Part shown: positions 1-5,231 of the stretch, one piece after another | Layout of the letters: each line of letters opens with the position of its first letter | How positions within the stretch are numbered: the stretch's first letter is position 1 | From: Microgenomates group bacterium GW2011_GWC1_46_15 | Lineage (GTDB): Bacteria > Patescibacteria > Microgenomatia > UBA1400 > UBA12028 | Reading direction: 5' to 3' | Assembly: GCA_001002285.1 (NCBI GenBank) | Contig: LCLX01000007.1 | Span: 1 to 6,673, forward strand | DNA: 6,673 bases | The notes under the pieces: generated by a model | The model's input: only the letters and a program-made list of their open reading frames with translations | Database searches by the model: none | What the model was told of the DNA's origin: nothing | Program-made: the position numbers and the translations under genes

Positions 1-10
1 TACGCCTAGT

Positions 11-1372
11 ATGGATATTTATTTAAACAACACTCTTACTCGTAAAAAAGAAAGGTTTGAACCCTTCGACTTCGCTCAGGGTAAACCAATTGAAGTTGGT
101 CTTTATACATGTGGCATGACTGTCTATGACTATGCCCACATCGGTCATGGAAGGAAATATGTAATTGACGATGTTTTAAAAAGAGTTTTGACTGCGAACG
201 GTTATAAAGTAAAACACGTCCAAAATGTAACCGATGTAGGCCACTTGGTTTCTGATGGCGATGAAGGGGAAGATAAGCTGGAAAAAGGTGCCGTCAAGCA
301 AGGGAAAACAGTTTGGGAAGTTGTAGAGTTTTTTACAAAAGATTTTTATGACTCAATGGATAAACTTAACATCATTCACCCTGATGTTATTTGCAAAGCA
401 ACCGACCACATAAAAGAGCAAACTGAGTTGATTAAAAGACTTGTTGAGAAGGGCTATGCTTACAACACTCTTGAGGCGGTTTATTTTGATGTGACTAAAT
501 TTGGTAAGTACGGTGAGGCTTTCGGTCAAAAACTTTCTGAAAAGAAAGTTGCCGTAAGGGAAGGGGTAAAAACCGGAGAACACAAAAGAAATCCTCAAGA
601 TTTTGCCCTATGGTTTAAGAGAGTTGGAAGGTTTGAGGATCATGCTATGCACTGGGAATCACCTTGGGGAGAAGGTTTCCCGGGATGGCACATTGAATGT
701 TCAGCAATGGGAATAAAGTATCTTGGAGAGCAATTTGATATTCATACTGGTGGGGAAGACCACATTAGCATACATCATCCCAATGAAATAGCCCAGAGTG
801 AGGCTGCAACCGGGAAGTCACCATTTGTAAAATACTGGCTACATACGGCATTTTTGATGGTTGACGGAAAAAAGATGAGTAAGAGCTTGGAAAATTTTTA
901 CAAGGTCGAAGACGTTGAGAAGAAAGGGTTTGATCCAATAGTCCTCCGTTACCTTTATCTCACCGCCCATTATCGTGATCCACAAAATTTTACGTGGGAA
1001 GCCTTGGGTGCTGCAAGAACAGCACTAGAAAAACTTCGTGTACAGATTTCAAGCCTTAAATCCCAGACGGAAAGGACAACTCTTTCTGAGGAAAAAGAGG
1101 AAAAACTTGAAAATTATCGGAATGATTTTACGTCAGCGGTAAACGATGATCTAAATACTCCAAGGGCCCTGGCAGTTTTGTGGGAAATGTTGAAGAGTAA
1201 CATTCCGAGTGGTGATAAGTACGATTTGGCCTTGAGTTTTGATGAAGTCTTGGGTTTAAATTTAGAATCGACGCCTGATTATGGCTTAGATGAAATCAGA
1301 ATAAAGATTGAGGAAAAAGGTCTTAAGGTTTTAGATACAATTGAGGGCCCAATAGTTAAACCTCTGAAATGA
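11..1372 (+). CDS. cysS: Cysteinyl-tRNA synthetase
   Basis: Class I aminoacyl-tRNA synthetase that charges tRNA-Cys with cysteine in the cytoplasm. At 453 residues it is close to the usual length of about 460. The class I signature HIGH is at residues 43-46 and KMSKS at 288-292. The four expected zinc ligands are visible: Cys34 (in LYTCGMTVYD), Cys230 (GWHIECSAMG), His255 and Glu259 (HHPNE), with the 25-residue Cys-to-His spacing of the E. coli enzyme. The C-terminal helical anticodon-binding part follows. An extra stretch at residues 18-24 (PFDFAQG), just before the catalytic core, is encoded by a palindromic repeat at 61-82. The ATG at 11 fits the family N-terminus; no Shine-Dalgarno is visible, and upstream DNA is almost absent. 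The TGA stop overlaps the next gene's ATG, so the two are probably translationally coupled. Confidence 0.97.
   Translation: MDIYLNNTLTRKKERFEPFDFAQGKPIEVGLYTCGMTVYDYAHIGHGRKYVIDDVLKRVLTANGYKVKHVQNVTDVGHLVSDGDEGEDKLEKGAVKQGKTVWEVVEFFTKDFYDSMDKLNIIHPDVICKATDHIKEQTELIKRLVEKGYAYNTLEAVYFDVTKFGKYGEAFGQKLSEKKVAVREGVKTGEHKRNPQDFALWFKRVGRFEDHAMHWESPWGEGFPGWHIECSAMGIKYLGEQFDIHTGGEDHISIHHPNEIAQSEAATGKSPFVKYWLHTAFLMVDGKKMSKSLENFYKVEDVEKKGFDPIVLRYLYLTAHYRDPQNFTWEALGAARTALEKLRVQISSLKSQTERTTLSEEKEEKLENYRNDFTSAVNDDLNTPRALAVLWEMLKSNIPSGDKYDLALSFDEVLGLNLESTPDYGLDEIRIKIEEKGLKVLDTIEGPIVKPLK
61..82. repeat. Short palindromic repeat inserted in frame in cysS
   Basis: A 22-bp element with ACCCT at 61-65 and its complement AGGGT at 78-82, around a TTCG-containing centre (CGACTTCGCTCA). 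From recall, this core is a widespread dispersed repeat in CPR and other bacteria, often translated as PFDFAQGKP, the same peptide seen here. It adds about seven residues between the N-terminal strand of CysS and its zinc Cys34 region without breaking the frame. Only this copy is present in the window. Confidence 0.7.
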
Positions 1373-1998
1373 TAATCTCTGCCGTAATTTTTGATTTGGA
1401 TGGAACGTTAATTGATTGTGAGAAACAATGGGGGTCGGCTTTTGTAGAGGTGTTAAAGAGTTTAGAGTACAACTCTTCCAATAAACAGCCTCAGACAGGC
1501 GGCGTTTCAGTTAAGAAAAATTGGGAAGATTTACTTCGTCGATTAGGTATCAATACGAATAAAAGTTTAGATGAGTTGGAATTAATGACCCTAAATAACT
1601 ATGTGAAGACTATTCCCTCGATCAGCTTAAAGCCTGGTGCAATTGATTTTATTAAAAGTTTAAAAGATGATGGCACGAGAGTTGGTTTGGCCACGTCAAC
1701 TGAATGGTGGGTCGTCGAAAAGATTTTTGAGCGCTTACGGTTTGAAGGAATTTTTGATGCTGTCGTGACAGGTGAAGAGACTTCGAATAAAAAACCTTTG
1801 CCTGATTCTTTTTTGTTGGCTGCGGACAAATTAGGTCTGGCTTCTCAGGATTGCTTGGTAGTGGGCGATTCACAGTCAGACGTGGAAGCTGCCCATGCGG
1901 CTGGGATGAAGGTTATTGTAATAGGTGACGTAAAGAACGCGGACATAAACGTTGATGGATTCTCCGAAATTACGCCTCAAGTGATTGACCGGCTATAA
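1369..1998 (+). CDS. HAD-superfamily hydrolase (phosphatase, PGMB/phosphoglycolate-like subfamily)
   Basis: Cytoplasmic phosphatase of the haloacid dehalogenase superfamily; substrate unknown. All four HAD motifs are visible: motif I DLDGT with nucleophile Asp9 and Asp11, motif II Ser110 in ATSTE, motif III Lys at 141/142 in NKKPLPDS, and motif IV GDSQSD with Asp167 and Asp171. The region between about residues 16 and 90 is the helical cap of the C1 type, as in beta-phosphoglucomutase and phosphoglycolate phosphatase; KKP followed by a GDSxxD motif is typical of that group. At 209 residues it has normal length. Its ATG overlaps the cysS stop (ATGA), so it is the second gene of that operon. 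A cap loop at residues 39-46 (NKQPQTGG) is encoded by a small inverted repeat and may be an insertion. Confidence 0.92.
   Translation: MIISAVIFDLDGTLIDCEKQWGSAFVEVLKSLEYNSSNKQPQTGGVSVKKNWEDLLRRLGINTNKSLDELELMTLNNYVKTIPSISLKPGAIDFIKSLKDDGTRVGLATSTEWWVVEKIFERLRFEGIFDAVVTGEETSNKKPLPDSFLLAADKLGLASQDCLVVGDSQSDVEAAHAAGMKVIVIGDVKNADINVDGFSEITPQVIDRL
1488..1503. repeat. Possible second small palindromic insertion, inside the HAD gene
   Basis: GCCT at 1488-1491 is complementary to AGGC at 1497-1500 around CAGAC, followed by GGC that can also pair with the leading GCC. It is GC-richer than the gene around it and encodes QPQTGG in a surface loop of the cap domain. It resembles the dispersed mini-palindromes of CPR genomes, but it is short and only one copy is present, so this is tentative. 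Confidence 0.3.
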
Positions 1999-2014
1999 AG
2001 CGATATAGTAATAT
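1985..2014 (+). promoter_or_regulatory. Sigma-70 type promoter for the exported protein at 2023
   Basis: TTGACC at 1985-1990 (five of six to the -35 consensus) and TAATAT at 2009-2014 (four of six to the -10) are 18 bp apart. The -35 lies in the last codons of the HAD gene. The start codon at 2023 follows the -10 by 8 bases, so transcription would begin at or just before the ATG. Confidence 0.55.
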
Positions 2015-2022
2015 GAATCTAC

Positions 2023-2796
2023 ATGCCCGGTAGTAATAATGTCAATCAATCAGTCATTTCGCCCAAAAAGGGAGTTAAAGGGATATTCGCGGCGATTATA
2101 ATCGTGGTTTTCCTGGCTTTAAGCGTGGTTGCGGGGGTACTTCTTGTACGGCAGAATCAAAATGTTCAGGAAAAAGCCGGAAATACAATGTGCCCTGCAG
2201 GGGAAGCCTGTCCCTATGCCAGAGATCCTAATTTGCTTTTGAGTTGCCACCCCGTAGATGGCGACGGTACCACAACTGACAGTACTTGTAATGAGACCGG
2301 TAGGATTGAAACGTGCGGAGTTAACTGGACGGAATATTGTTGTCCTGCGGCGGGGGCAGCTTGGACCACGGACATGACGGCTTGCACCCCGTCATCACCA
2401 ACACCCACACCAACCAAATCACCAACACCCACACCAACCAAATCGCCGACACCAACTCCAAGTCCAGGTCCCACATCACCACCAACCACTTATAAATGCA
2501 ACGGGATCAGGGCATATGATGACCAGTGGAATTTGATTACCGCTTTTTCTGAGATTAAACCGGGAGATAGCCTTTTCTTTACCGTTCAGGGCTCAGCGGC
2601 CACCGGTTTTGACATGGCTCAGTTTAAGATTAATGGAACGGAATATCCCGTCGCAAGAGTCTCAAAGCCGGGTGTTGGCGGTGAATATTATCAAACATAC
2701 AGAGTACCGGCTCAATGTGCTGTGGGTGCGCCGTCAATTCCGGTTTCCGTCCTGGCCAGGATCCACCATACGGTAGCAGGTTGGTCAACTTATTAA
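2023..2796 (+). CDS. Exported, N-terminally anchored protein with Cys-rich module, Pro/Thr stalk and C-terminal beta-type domain
   Basis: Predicted cell-surface protein of 257 residues; function not recognised. A short basic N-terminus (SPKKGVKG) precedes one hydrophobic segment at about residues 20-42, ending LLVRQNQNVQEKA, a transition typical of Microgenomates envelope proteins, which implies N-inside, C-outside topology. Residues 57-121 hold eight Cys (57, 63, 75, 89, 98, 106, 107, 121), suggesting four disulfides. A low-complexity stalk of SPTPTPTK-type units follows (125-154), then a compact domain (157-257) with its own Cys pair (159 and 232), a GDSLFF turn and an Asn-Gly-Thr turn, probably an Ig-like beta sandwich. 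The ATG at 2023 is chosen because the earlier ATG at 2013 is out of frame and soon stops. A promoter sits directly upstream. The VKOR gene at 5232 could supply its disulfides. Confidence 0.8.
   Translation: MPGSNNVNQSVISPKKGVKGIFAAIIIVVFLALSVVAGVLLVRQNQNVQEKAGNTMCPAGEACPYARDPNLLLSCHPVDGDGTTTDSTCNETGRIETCGVNWTEYCCPAAGAAWTTDMTACTPSSPTPTPTKSPTPTPTKSPTPTPSPGPTSPPTTYKCNGIRAYDDQWNLITAFSEIKPGDSLFFTVQGSAATGFDMAQFKINGTEYPVARVSKPGVGGEYYQTYRVPAQCAVGAPSIPVSVLARIHHTVAGWSTY
2395..2463 (+). repeat. 24-bp tandem repeat coding for the SPTPTPTK stalk
   Basis: Units at 2395-2418 and 2419-2442 are identical over 24 bp, each encoding SPTPTPTK, and a third degenerate unit (SPTPTPS) occupies 2443-2463. Identity at the DNA level, not only the protein level, points to recent slippage or duplication, so stalk length may vary between strains. 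Confidence 0.85.
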
Positions 2797-2810
2797 AAAT
2801 ATATAATTTT

Positions 2811-3275
2811 ATGAAAGGTAAAGTCGCAACAATAATCATAGTGATATCCACACTTATTTTGGCTGTGATTGCCATTTTTACCGCCATTAGACTTTATCAA
2901 TTAAGAAACGTTTCTGTGTCTCCCAACGTACCCGAAAGTCAACCGGCAGCGGTTGATACAGTCAGCCGGTGTAAACCCCTTTCCTTTGCAGTTGCTTGCG
3001 CTGCAACGCCAACTCCAACCCCTACACCTACTGCAGAACCAACAGAAGAACCGACACCAACTCCTACTCCGGAACCAACAGCCACGTCAACGCCAACTGC
3101 CGGTGCAACTGCCACTGCCGTTCCAACCCCTACCCGAACTCCAATCGCAACAAGTACATCTGTTGCCCAAACCACACCTTTGCCGGTTCCGGCAACGGGT
3201 TTAAACTGGCCTTCGATATTGGGAATTGGAGTAGGAATAGGAGCGATTATTCTCTCAATTATTATCGCGCTTTAG
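2811..3275 (+). CDS. Surface protein with Pro/Thr stalk and membrane anchors at both ends (VPATG-like C-terminus)
   Basis: Predicted envelope protein of 154 residues with no recognisable enzymatic domain. An N-terminal hydrophobic segment (about residues 5-27) is followed by a short region with Cys54 and Cys63, then a low-complexity stalk of Pro, Thr, Glu and Ala (66-125), the tetrapeptide PATG at 127-130 in VPATGLNW, and a second hydrophobic segment (about 133-153) reaching the C-terminus. The C-terminal part resembles a sortase or archaeosortase sorting signal but lacks the usual basic tail, ending IIAL. The frame is open further upstream to 2715, but that start would overlap the preceding gene by 82 bp and read unrelated sequence; the ATG at 2811, 14 bases after the previous stop, gives a proper membrane segment. 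TATAAT at 2802-2807 may be a -10 element or simply AT-rich spacer. The stop codon lies inside a tandem repeat. Confidence 0.8.
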   Translation: MKGKVATIIIVISTLILAVIAIFTAIRLYQLRNVSVSPNVPESQPAAVDTVSRCKPLSFAVACAATPTPTPTPTAEPTEEPTPTPTPEPTATSTPTAGATATAVPTPTRTPIATSTSVAQTTPLPVPATGLNWPSILGIGVGIGAIILSIIIAL

Positions 3276-3314
3276 CGTAGACACTCGCGCTTTAGCGTAG
3301 ACACTAGCGCTTTA
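3266..3314. repeat. 20-bp tandem repeat spanning the stop codon of the surface protein gene
   Basis: Two identical 20-bp units, 3266-3285 and 3286-3305, each read CGCGCTTTAG then CGTAGACACT. A partial third copy (AGCGCTTTAA) begins at 3306. The first unit contains the last codons and TAG stop of the upstream gene. Each unit holds the small dyad CGCT-TT-AGCG. Confidence 0.9.
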
Positions 3315-3316
3315 AT

Positions 3317-3348
3317 CTAAGTACATAGTACTTAGTACTCAGCTGAGT
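3317..3348. terminator. Paired inverted repeats between convergent genes, possible bidirectional terminator
   Basis: CTAAGTAC (3317-3324) and GTACTTAG (3328-3335) form a perfect 8-bp inverted repeat around ATA. It is followed by a perfect 12-bp palindrome ACTCAGCTGAGT (3337-3348) and then TTTATTTTC. The site lies between the ends of two genes facing each other and overlaps the stop of the minus-strand gene. The stem is AT-rich, so its strength as a terminator is uncertain. Confidence 0.5.
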
Positions 3349-3668
3349 TTTATTTTCTTGAGATTGAAAGTTGACTTTGTTTCGATAATTCCAATGTGAT
3401 CGATGAGAGGAAAGTGACTTCTAACTTCTGTCTGGAATTTTTCTGCAAGATTGCCAGTGTAGTTTCCAAAGCCCGCCTTTTCGGATTGGGAGCAGAGTTT
3501 GTCTTCCCACTCATGAATTATTTTTAATATTTTCTCTCCCTCGGAATTAAAATATTCCTGATATTTTTCTTCGTCCATCTCGTAGTCGGCGTGAAGATTG
3601 GCAAACTTATCGAAAATATCTTTATTTTCCTGAATCATTCTATCGAAGTATTCTTTGTACTTGGTCAT
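3339..3668 (-). CDS. Small conserved-looking helical protein of unknown function
   Basis: I do not recognise a named family. The 109-residue product (starting MTKYKEYFDRM) is charged, mostly helical and has no membrane segment or signal peptide, so it should be cytoplasmic. Aromatic and acidic residues dominate the first half (EYFDRMIQENKDIFDKF, EWEDKL), and the second half has the compact stretch SQSEKAGFGNYTGNLAEKF, then HFPLIDHIGI. The composition looks like a real protein and I have a weak impression of similar small proteins in Microgenomates, which I cannot verify. The frame extends upstream to a TTG at 3704, but that TTG forms the -35 box of a good promoter; the ATG at 3668 follows the -10 by 7 bases and is preferred. 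It is divergent from the membrane protein at 3749. Confidence 0.7.
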   Translation of the reverse strand: MTKYKEYFDRMIQENKDIFDKFANLHADYEMDEEKYQEYFNSEGEKILKIIHEWEDKLCSQSEKAGFGNYTGNLAEKFQTEVRSHFPLIDHIGIIETKSTFNLKKIKLS

Positions 3669-3675
3669 AGGAAAG

Positions 3676-3704
3676 ATTTTGATGGAGAAGCAGATTAAAA
3701 TCAA
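3676..3704 (-). promoter_or_regulatory. Promoter of the small minus-strand protein
   Basis: On the minus strand TTGATT (3704-3699) and CAAAAT (3681-3676) are spaced 17 bp, and seven bases later comes the ATG at 3668. This decides the start codon and implies a leaderless transcript. Confidence 0.5.
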
Positions 3705-3715
3705 CTCTTGATTTC

Positions 3716-3742
3716 TTGTGGTCTTTACATTCGGGGTATAAT
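3716..3742 (+). promoter_or_regulatory. Promoter of the membrane protein at 3749
   Basis: A perfect -10 TATAAT at 3737-3742 lies six bases before the ATG at 3749. TTGTGG at 3716-3721 is a weak -35 at 15 bp spacing. Transcription would start at about the ATG itself. Confidence 0.65.
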
Positions 3743-3748
3743 GTATAA

Positions 3749-4057
3749 ATGAAATTAAATAAAACAGGCTTTCTTCAAGCTGTGGGGGTTGTTGTTTATT
3801 GCGCTGTCATAGCGACCATAATGTCAAATGGCAATAAAATTTTCGGGAATATAGATAACAGCTACTTTGGGCCTTTGACTTTTCTTACAATGTTTGCGAC
3901 CTCGGCTCTTATTTGCGGACTTTTAGTCTTCTATAAACCTTATCTGCTTTTCTTTGAGGGTAAGAAAAAAGAGGCGGTAGAAACAGTTCTTTCCACAGCA
4001 GCTTCGCTTTTTGGTTTCCTGATTCTTTTCTTCATAATCCTATTTTTGACGAAATAG
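3749..4057 (+). CDS. Small integral membrane protein, three transmembrane segments, unknown function
   Basis: A 102-residue hydrophobic protein with membrane segments at about residues 8-26, 42-61 and 79-100, so probably N-inside, C-outside or the reverse with a charged loop (EGKKKEAVET) between segments 2 and 3. No catalytic motif is visible and the family is not named here. The start is firm: ATG at 3749 directly follows a consensus -10 box, and MKLNKTGF gives a short basic tail before the first segment. The gene stands alone, divergent from the helical protein at 3668 and convergent with the DUF5658-like membrane gene, with two long palindromes beyond its stop. Confidence 0.75.
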   Translation: MKLNKTGFLQAVGVVVYCAVIATIMSNGNKIFGNIDNSYFGPLTFLTMFATSALICGLLVFYKPYLLFFEGKKKEAVETVLSTAASLFGFLILFFIILFLTK

Positions 4058-4081
4058 GATTTGATTCTAAACTAATTGAGT

Positions 4082-4109
4082 AATACCAATGAATTAATTC
4101 ATTGGTATT
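4082..4109. terminator. Perfect 28-bp palindrome A, probable bidirectional terminator
   Basis: The half-site AATACCAATGAATT is followed by its exact reverse complement, giving a 12-bp stem with a TTAA loop. It lies 24 bases after the stop of the gene at 3749 and before the end of the convergent minus-strand gene. A weak T-rich tail (GTATTTGTC) follows on the plus strand. The position fits a terminator serving both directions. Confidence 0.6.
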
Positions 4110-4120
4110 GTATTTGTCAA

Positions 4121-4148
4121 TGCTACAGTGCTACGTAGCACTGTAGCA
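4121..4148. repeat. Perfect 28-bp palindrome B
   Basis: The half-site TGCTACAGTGCTAC is followed by its exact reverse complement, 11 bases after palindrome A. TGCTAC occurs twice within the half-site, so the structure is a dyad of short direct repeats. It is richer in GC than palindrome A and has no clear T-tract, so it may be a terminator arm, a protein-binding site or a recombination site. Confidence 0.75.
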
Positions 4149-4168
4149 AGATCTATGGAAAATTTAGA

Positions 4169-4528
4169 TTATTTTCTGCGGAGTTTATTTAATGTGAAAG
4201 ATAGATAAAGAAGTCCCGACAATATCCCCACAATTGACATGATTGTCCAGTTGTTAAACACGGTATGTCGTAGGCCTATTAAAAAAGATAAATTTAGTGA
4301 AGAGTTTCCAACGCCCCAATAAATTACAAAACTGGTTAAGATTATTTTCTCAAGCGTTGTTTCATTTTTCTTTAAGAATTTTCTTATTAGCCACATGACA
4401 GCAAACAGGCCAATAATTAGTCCAGGGATGCTAAGGAAATAGAGCGGGGGATATTTTTCAACATACGGTGCGATTACTAAATTTGCTTCGCGCCCGCCCA
4501 TGCGTGTTACGGCAAAATAGGAGAGCAC
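4169..4528 (-). CDS. DUF5658-like small membrane protein, N-terminus probably frameshifted
   Basis: A polytopic membrane protein; 119 residues are readable from a GTG at 4528, with membrane segments at about 29-49, 61-80 and 95-114. The region VTRMGGREANLVIAPYVEKY resembles the DUF5658 pattern, in which a first helix with an Asp is followed by a Gly-Gly and EaNP turn; function unknown. The GTG would start in the middle of that first helix. The same frame continues upstream through ILLTLFFIFDAV to a TGA at 4573-4571 without an ATG, GTG or TTG start. An ATG at 4574 opens the neighbouring frame (MIFLHTVNFIF) and joins this one if a single base is removed from the A6 run at 4541-4546. The true gene therefore probably spans 4574-4169. 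It is divergent from the cupredoxin operon. Confidence 0.6.
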   Translation of the reverse strand: MLSYFAVTRMGGREANLVIAPYVEKYPPLYFLSIPGLIIGLFAVMWLIRKFLKKNETTLEKIILTSFVIYWGVGNSSLNLSFLIGLRHTVFNNWTIMSIVGILSGLLYLSFTLNKLRRK

Positions 4529-4673
4529 TGCGTCGAAGATAAAAAATAAAGTTAACAGTATGTAAGAAAATCATTTCGAAAGCATTAAATAAGTTTACAA
4601 CAAATCTTTACGTAACTCATTCTTTGTATTTGATTACAATTATCATGCATCGATATATCGTAATTAATATGTA

Positions 4674-4684
4674 TGTAGCGTACA
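4674..4684. promoter_or_regulatory. Dyad site 1, TGTA-GCG-TACA
   Basis: Part of the 13-bp direct repeat TATGTAGCGTACA (4672-4684), which matches 12 of 13 bases with the one at 4721-4733. The centres are 49 bp apart. A candidate operator for the cupredoxin operon. Confidence 0.4.
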
Positions 4685-4701
4685 AAACGTACACTAATAA
4701 T

Positions 4702-4730
4702 TTGACCTCCCGGTAAAAGTTATGTAGCAT
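4702..4730 (+). promoter_or_regulatory. Promoter of the cupredoxin-VKOR operon
   Basis: TTGACC at 4702-4707 and TAGCAT at 4725-4730, 17 bp apart; the ATG at 4745 follows after 14 bases, so the leader would be only about eight bases. The -10 box is embedded in dyad site 2, so binding there would block transcription. Confidence 0.5.
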
Positions 4731-4734
4731 ACAT
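4722..4734. promoter_or_regulatory. Dyad site 2, ATGTA-GCA-TACAT, over the -10 box
   Basis: A 5-bp inverted repeat with a three-base centre that repeats site 1 and overlaps the proposed -10 element. Likely a repressor site if the promoter call is right. It is not the known CopY box, TACA-N2-TGTA, since the half-sites are in the opposite order. Confidence 0.4.
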
Positions 4735-4744
4735 TTTGGTAAAC

Positions 4745-5224
4745 ATGGAAGAAGAAAATAACACACGACCGCAGCCGGTTGAGGAGAAAAAGGGGATTAA
4801 TCCCCTTTATTTAGTTGGGGGATTGGTCTTACTTGGACTCATTGGTTTTTTTGTAGTTTCTGGAAATAAAAAAGCGGCTTCAAGAACAGAGATCACATCA
4901 GTTGGTACAGAAGCGACACCGTTCGTGTCAGAGGCTCCTCCCTCCGGCTCGGTAAAAGAATTCACAGTTGATGGAAGTAGTTATAAACTTGACCCATCAA
5001 CAATCACCGTTAATAAGGGAGATACTGTAAAAATCATTTTTAAGGACAGTGATGGCCGTCACGATTTAGTAGTAGATGGTTATAACGTTAAAACCAATCT
5101 AATCGGACCCGGCGCAACAGATACCATAGAGTTTATAGCAGACAAATCGGGAAGCTTCAAATACTATTGCTCCGTTGCCAACCATGAGGCACTTGGTATC
5201 ACAGGAACACTTGTAGTACAATAA
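4745..5224 (+). CDS. Membrane-anchored cupredoxin with altered axial ligand
   Basis: A blue-copper type electron carrier tethered to the outside of the cell membrane, 159 residues. A short soluble N-terminus (MEEENNTRPQ) and basic EKK precede one hydrophobic segment at about residues 19-39; a flexible linker rich in Ser, Thr and Pro follows to about 68, and the cupredoxin fold fills 70-159. Copper ligands by family pattern: His106 (GRHDLVV), Cys142 and His147 in YYCSVANHE. The fourth, axial position, usually Met ten residues after the Cys, is Ile152 (GITGTLVV). The ATG at 4745 is preferred over a TTG at 4736, which lies near the expected transcript start. The VKOR gene begins seven bases after its stop, so the two probably form an operon. 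Partner proteins cannot be named from the window. Confidence 0.9.
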   Translation: MEEENNTRPQPVEEKKGINPLYLVGGLVLLGLIGFFVVSGNKKAASRTEITSVGTEATPFVSEAPPSGSVKEFTVDGSSYKLDPSTITVNKGDTVKIIFKDSDGRHDLVVDGYNVKTNLIGPGATDTIEFIADKSGSFKYYCSVANHEALGITGTLVVQ

Positions 5225-5231
5225 ATTCAAG

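Larger units (their letters stand above)
4529..4744. other. Palindrome-rich intergenic control region
   Basis: The first 46 bases probably belong to the frameshifted minus-strand gene. The remainder is AT-rich and holds ATGCAT (4645-4650), the perfect 10-bp palindrome CGATATATCG (4651-4660), a direct repeat CGTACA (4680 and 4689), and two copies of a TGTA-N3-TACA dyad. I see no RNA gene in it. Confidence 0.6.

Noticed and set aside
2214..2489. Minus-strand ORF rich in Val and Gly opposite the Pro/Thr stalk
   Set aside because: It is the complement of Pro/Thr codons; low complexity arises automatically, and no start signal or family resemblance is present.
2715..2810. Upstream extension of the second surface protein to ATG 2715
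   Set aside because: It would overlap the coding end of the preceding gene by 82 bp and add a Cys-rich stretch that is merely the shifted frame of that gene.
2939..3204. Further ORFs on both strands across the second Pro/Thr stalk
   Set aside because: Low-complexity shadows of the 2811 gene: the minus frame gives only Val/Gly/Ala, and the other plus frames have no membrane segments or sensible ends.
4082..4148. CRISPR array from the repeated palindromes
   Set aside because: The two palindromes differ in sequence and only 11 bases separate them; there is no repeat-spacer pattern.
4674..4733. CopY-type copper operator upstream of the cupredoxin
   Set aside because: The cop box is TACA-N2-TGTA; here the half-sites are TGTA-N3-TACA, in the opposite order and with different spacing.
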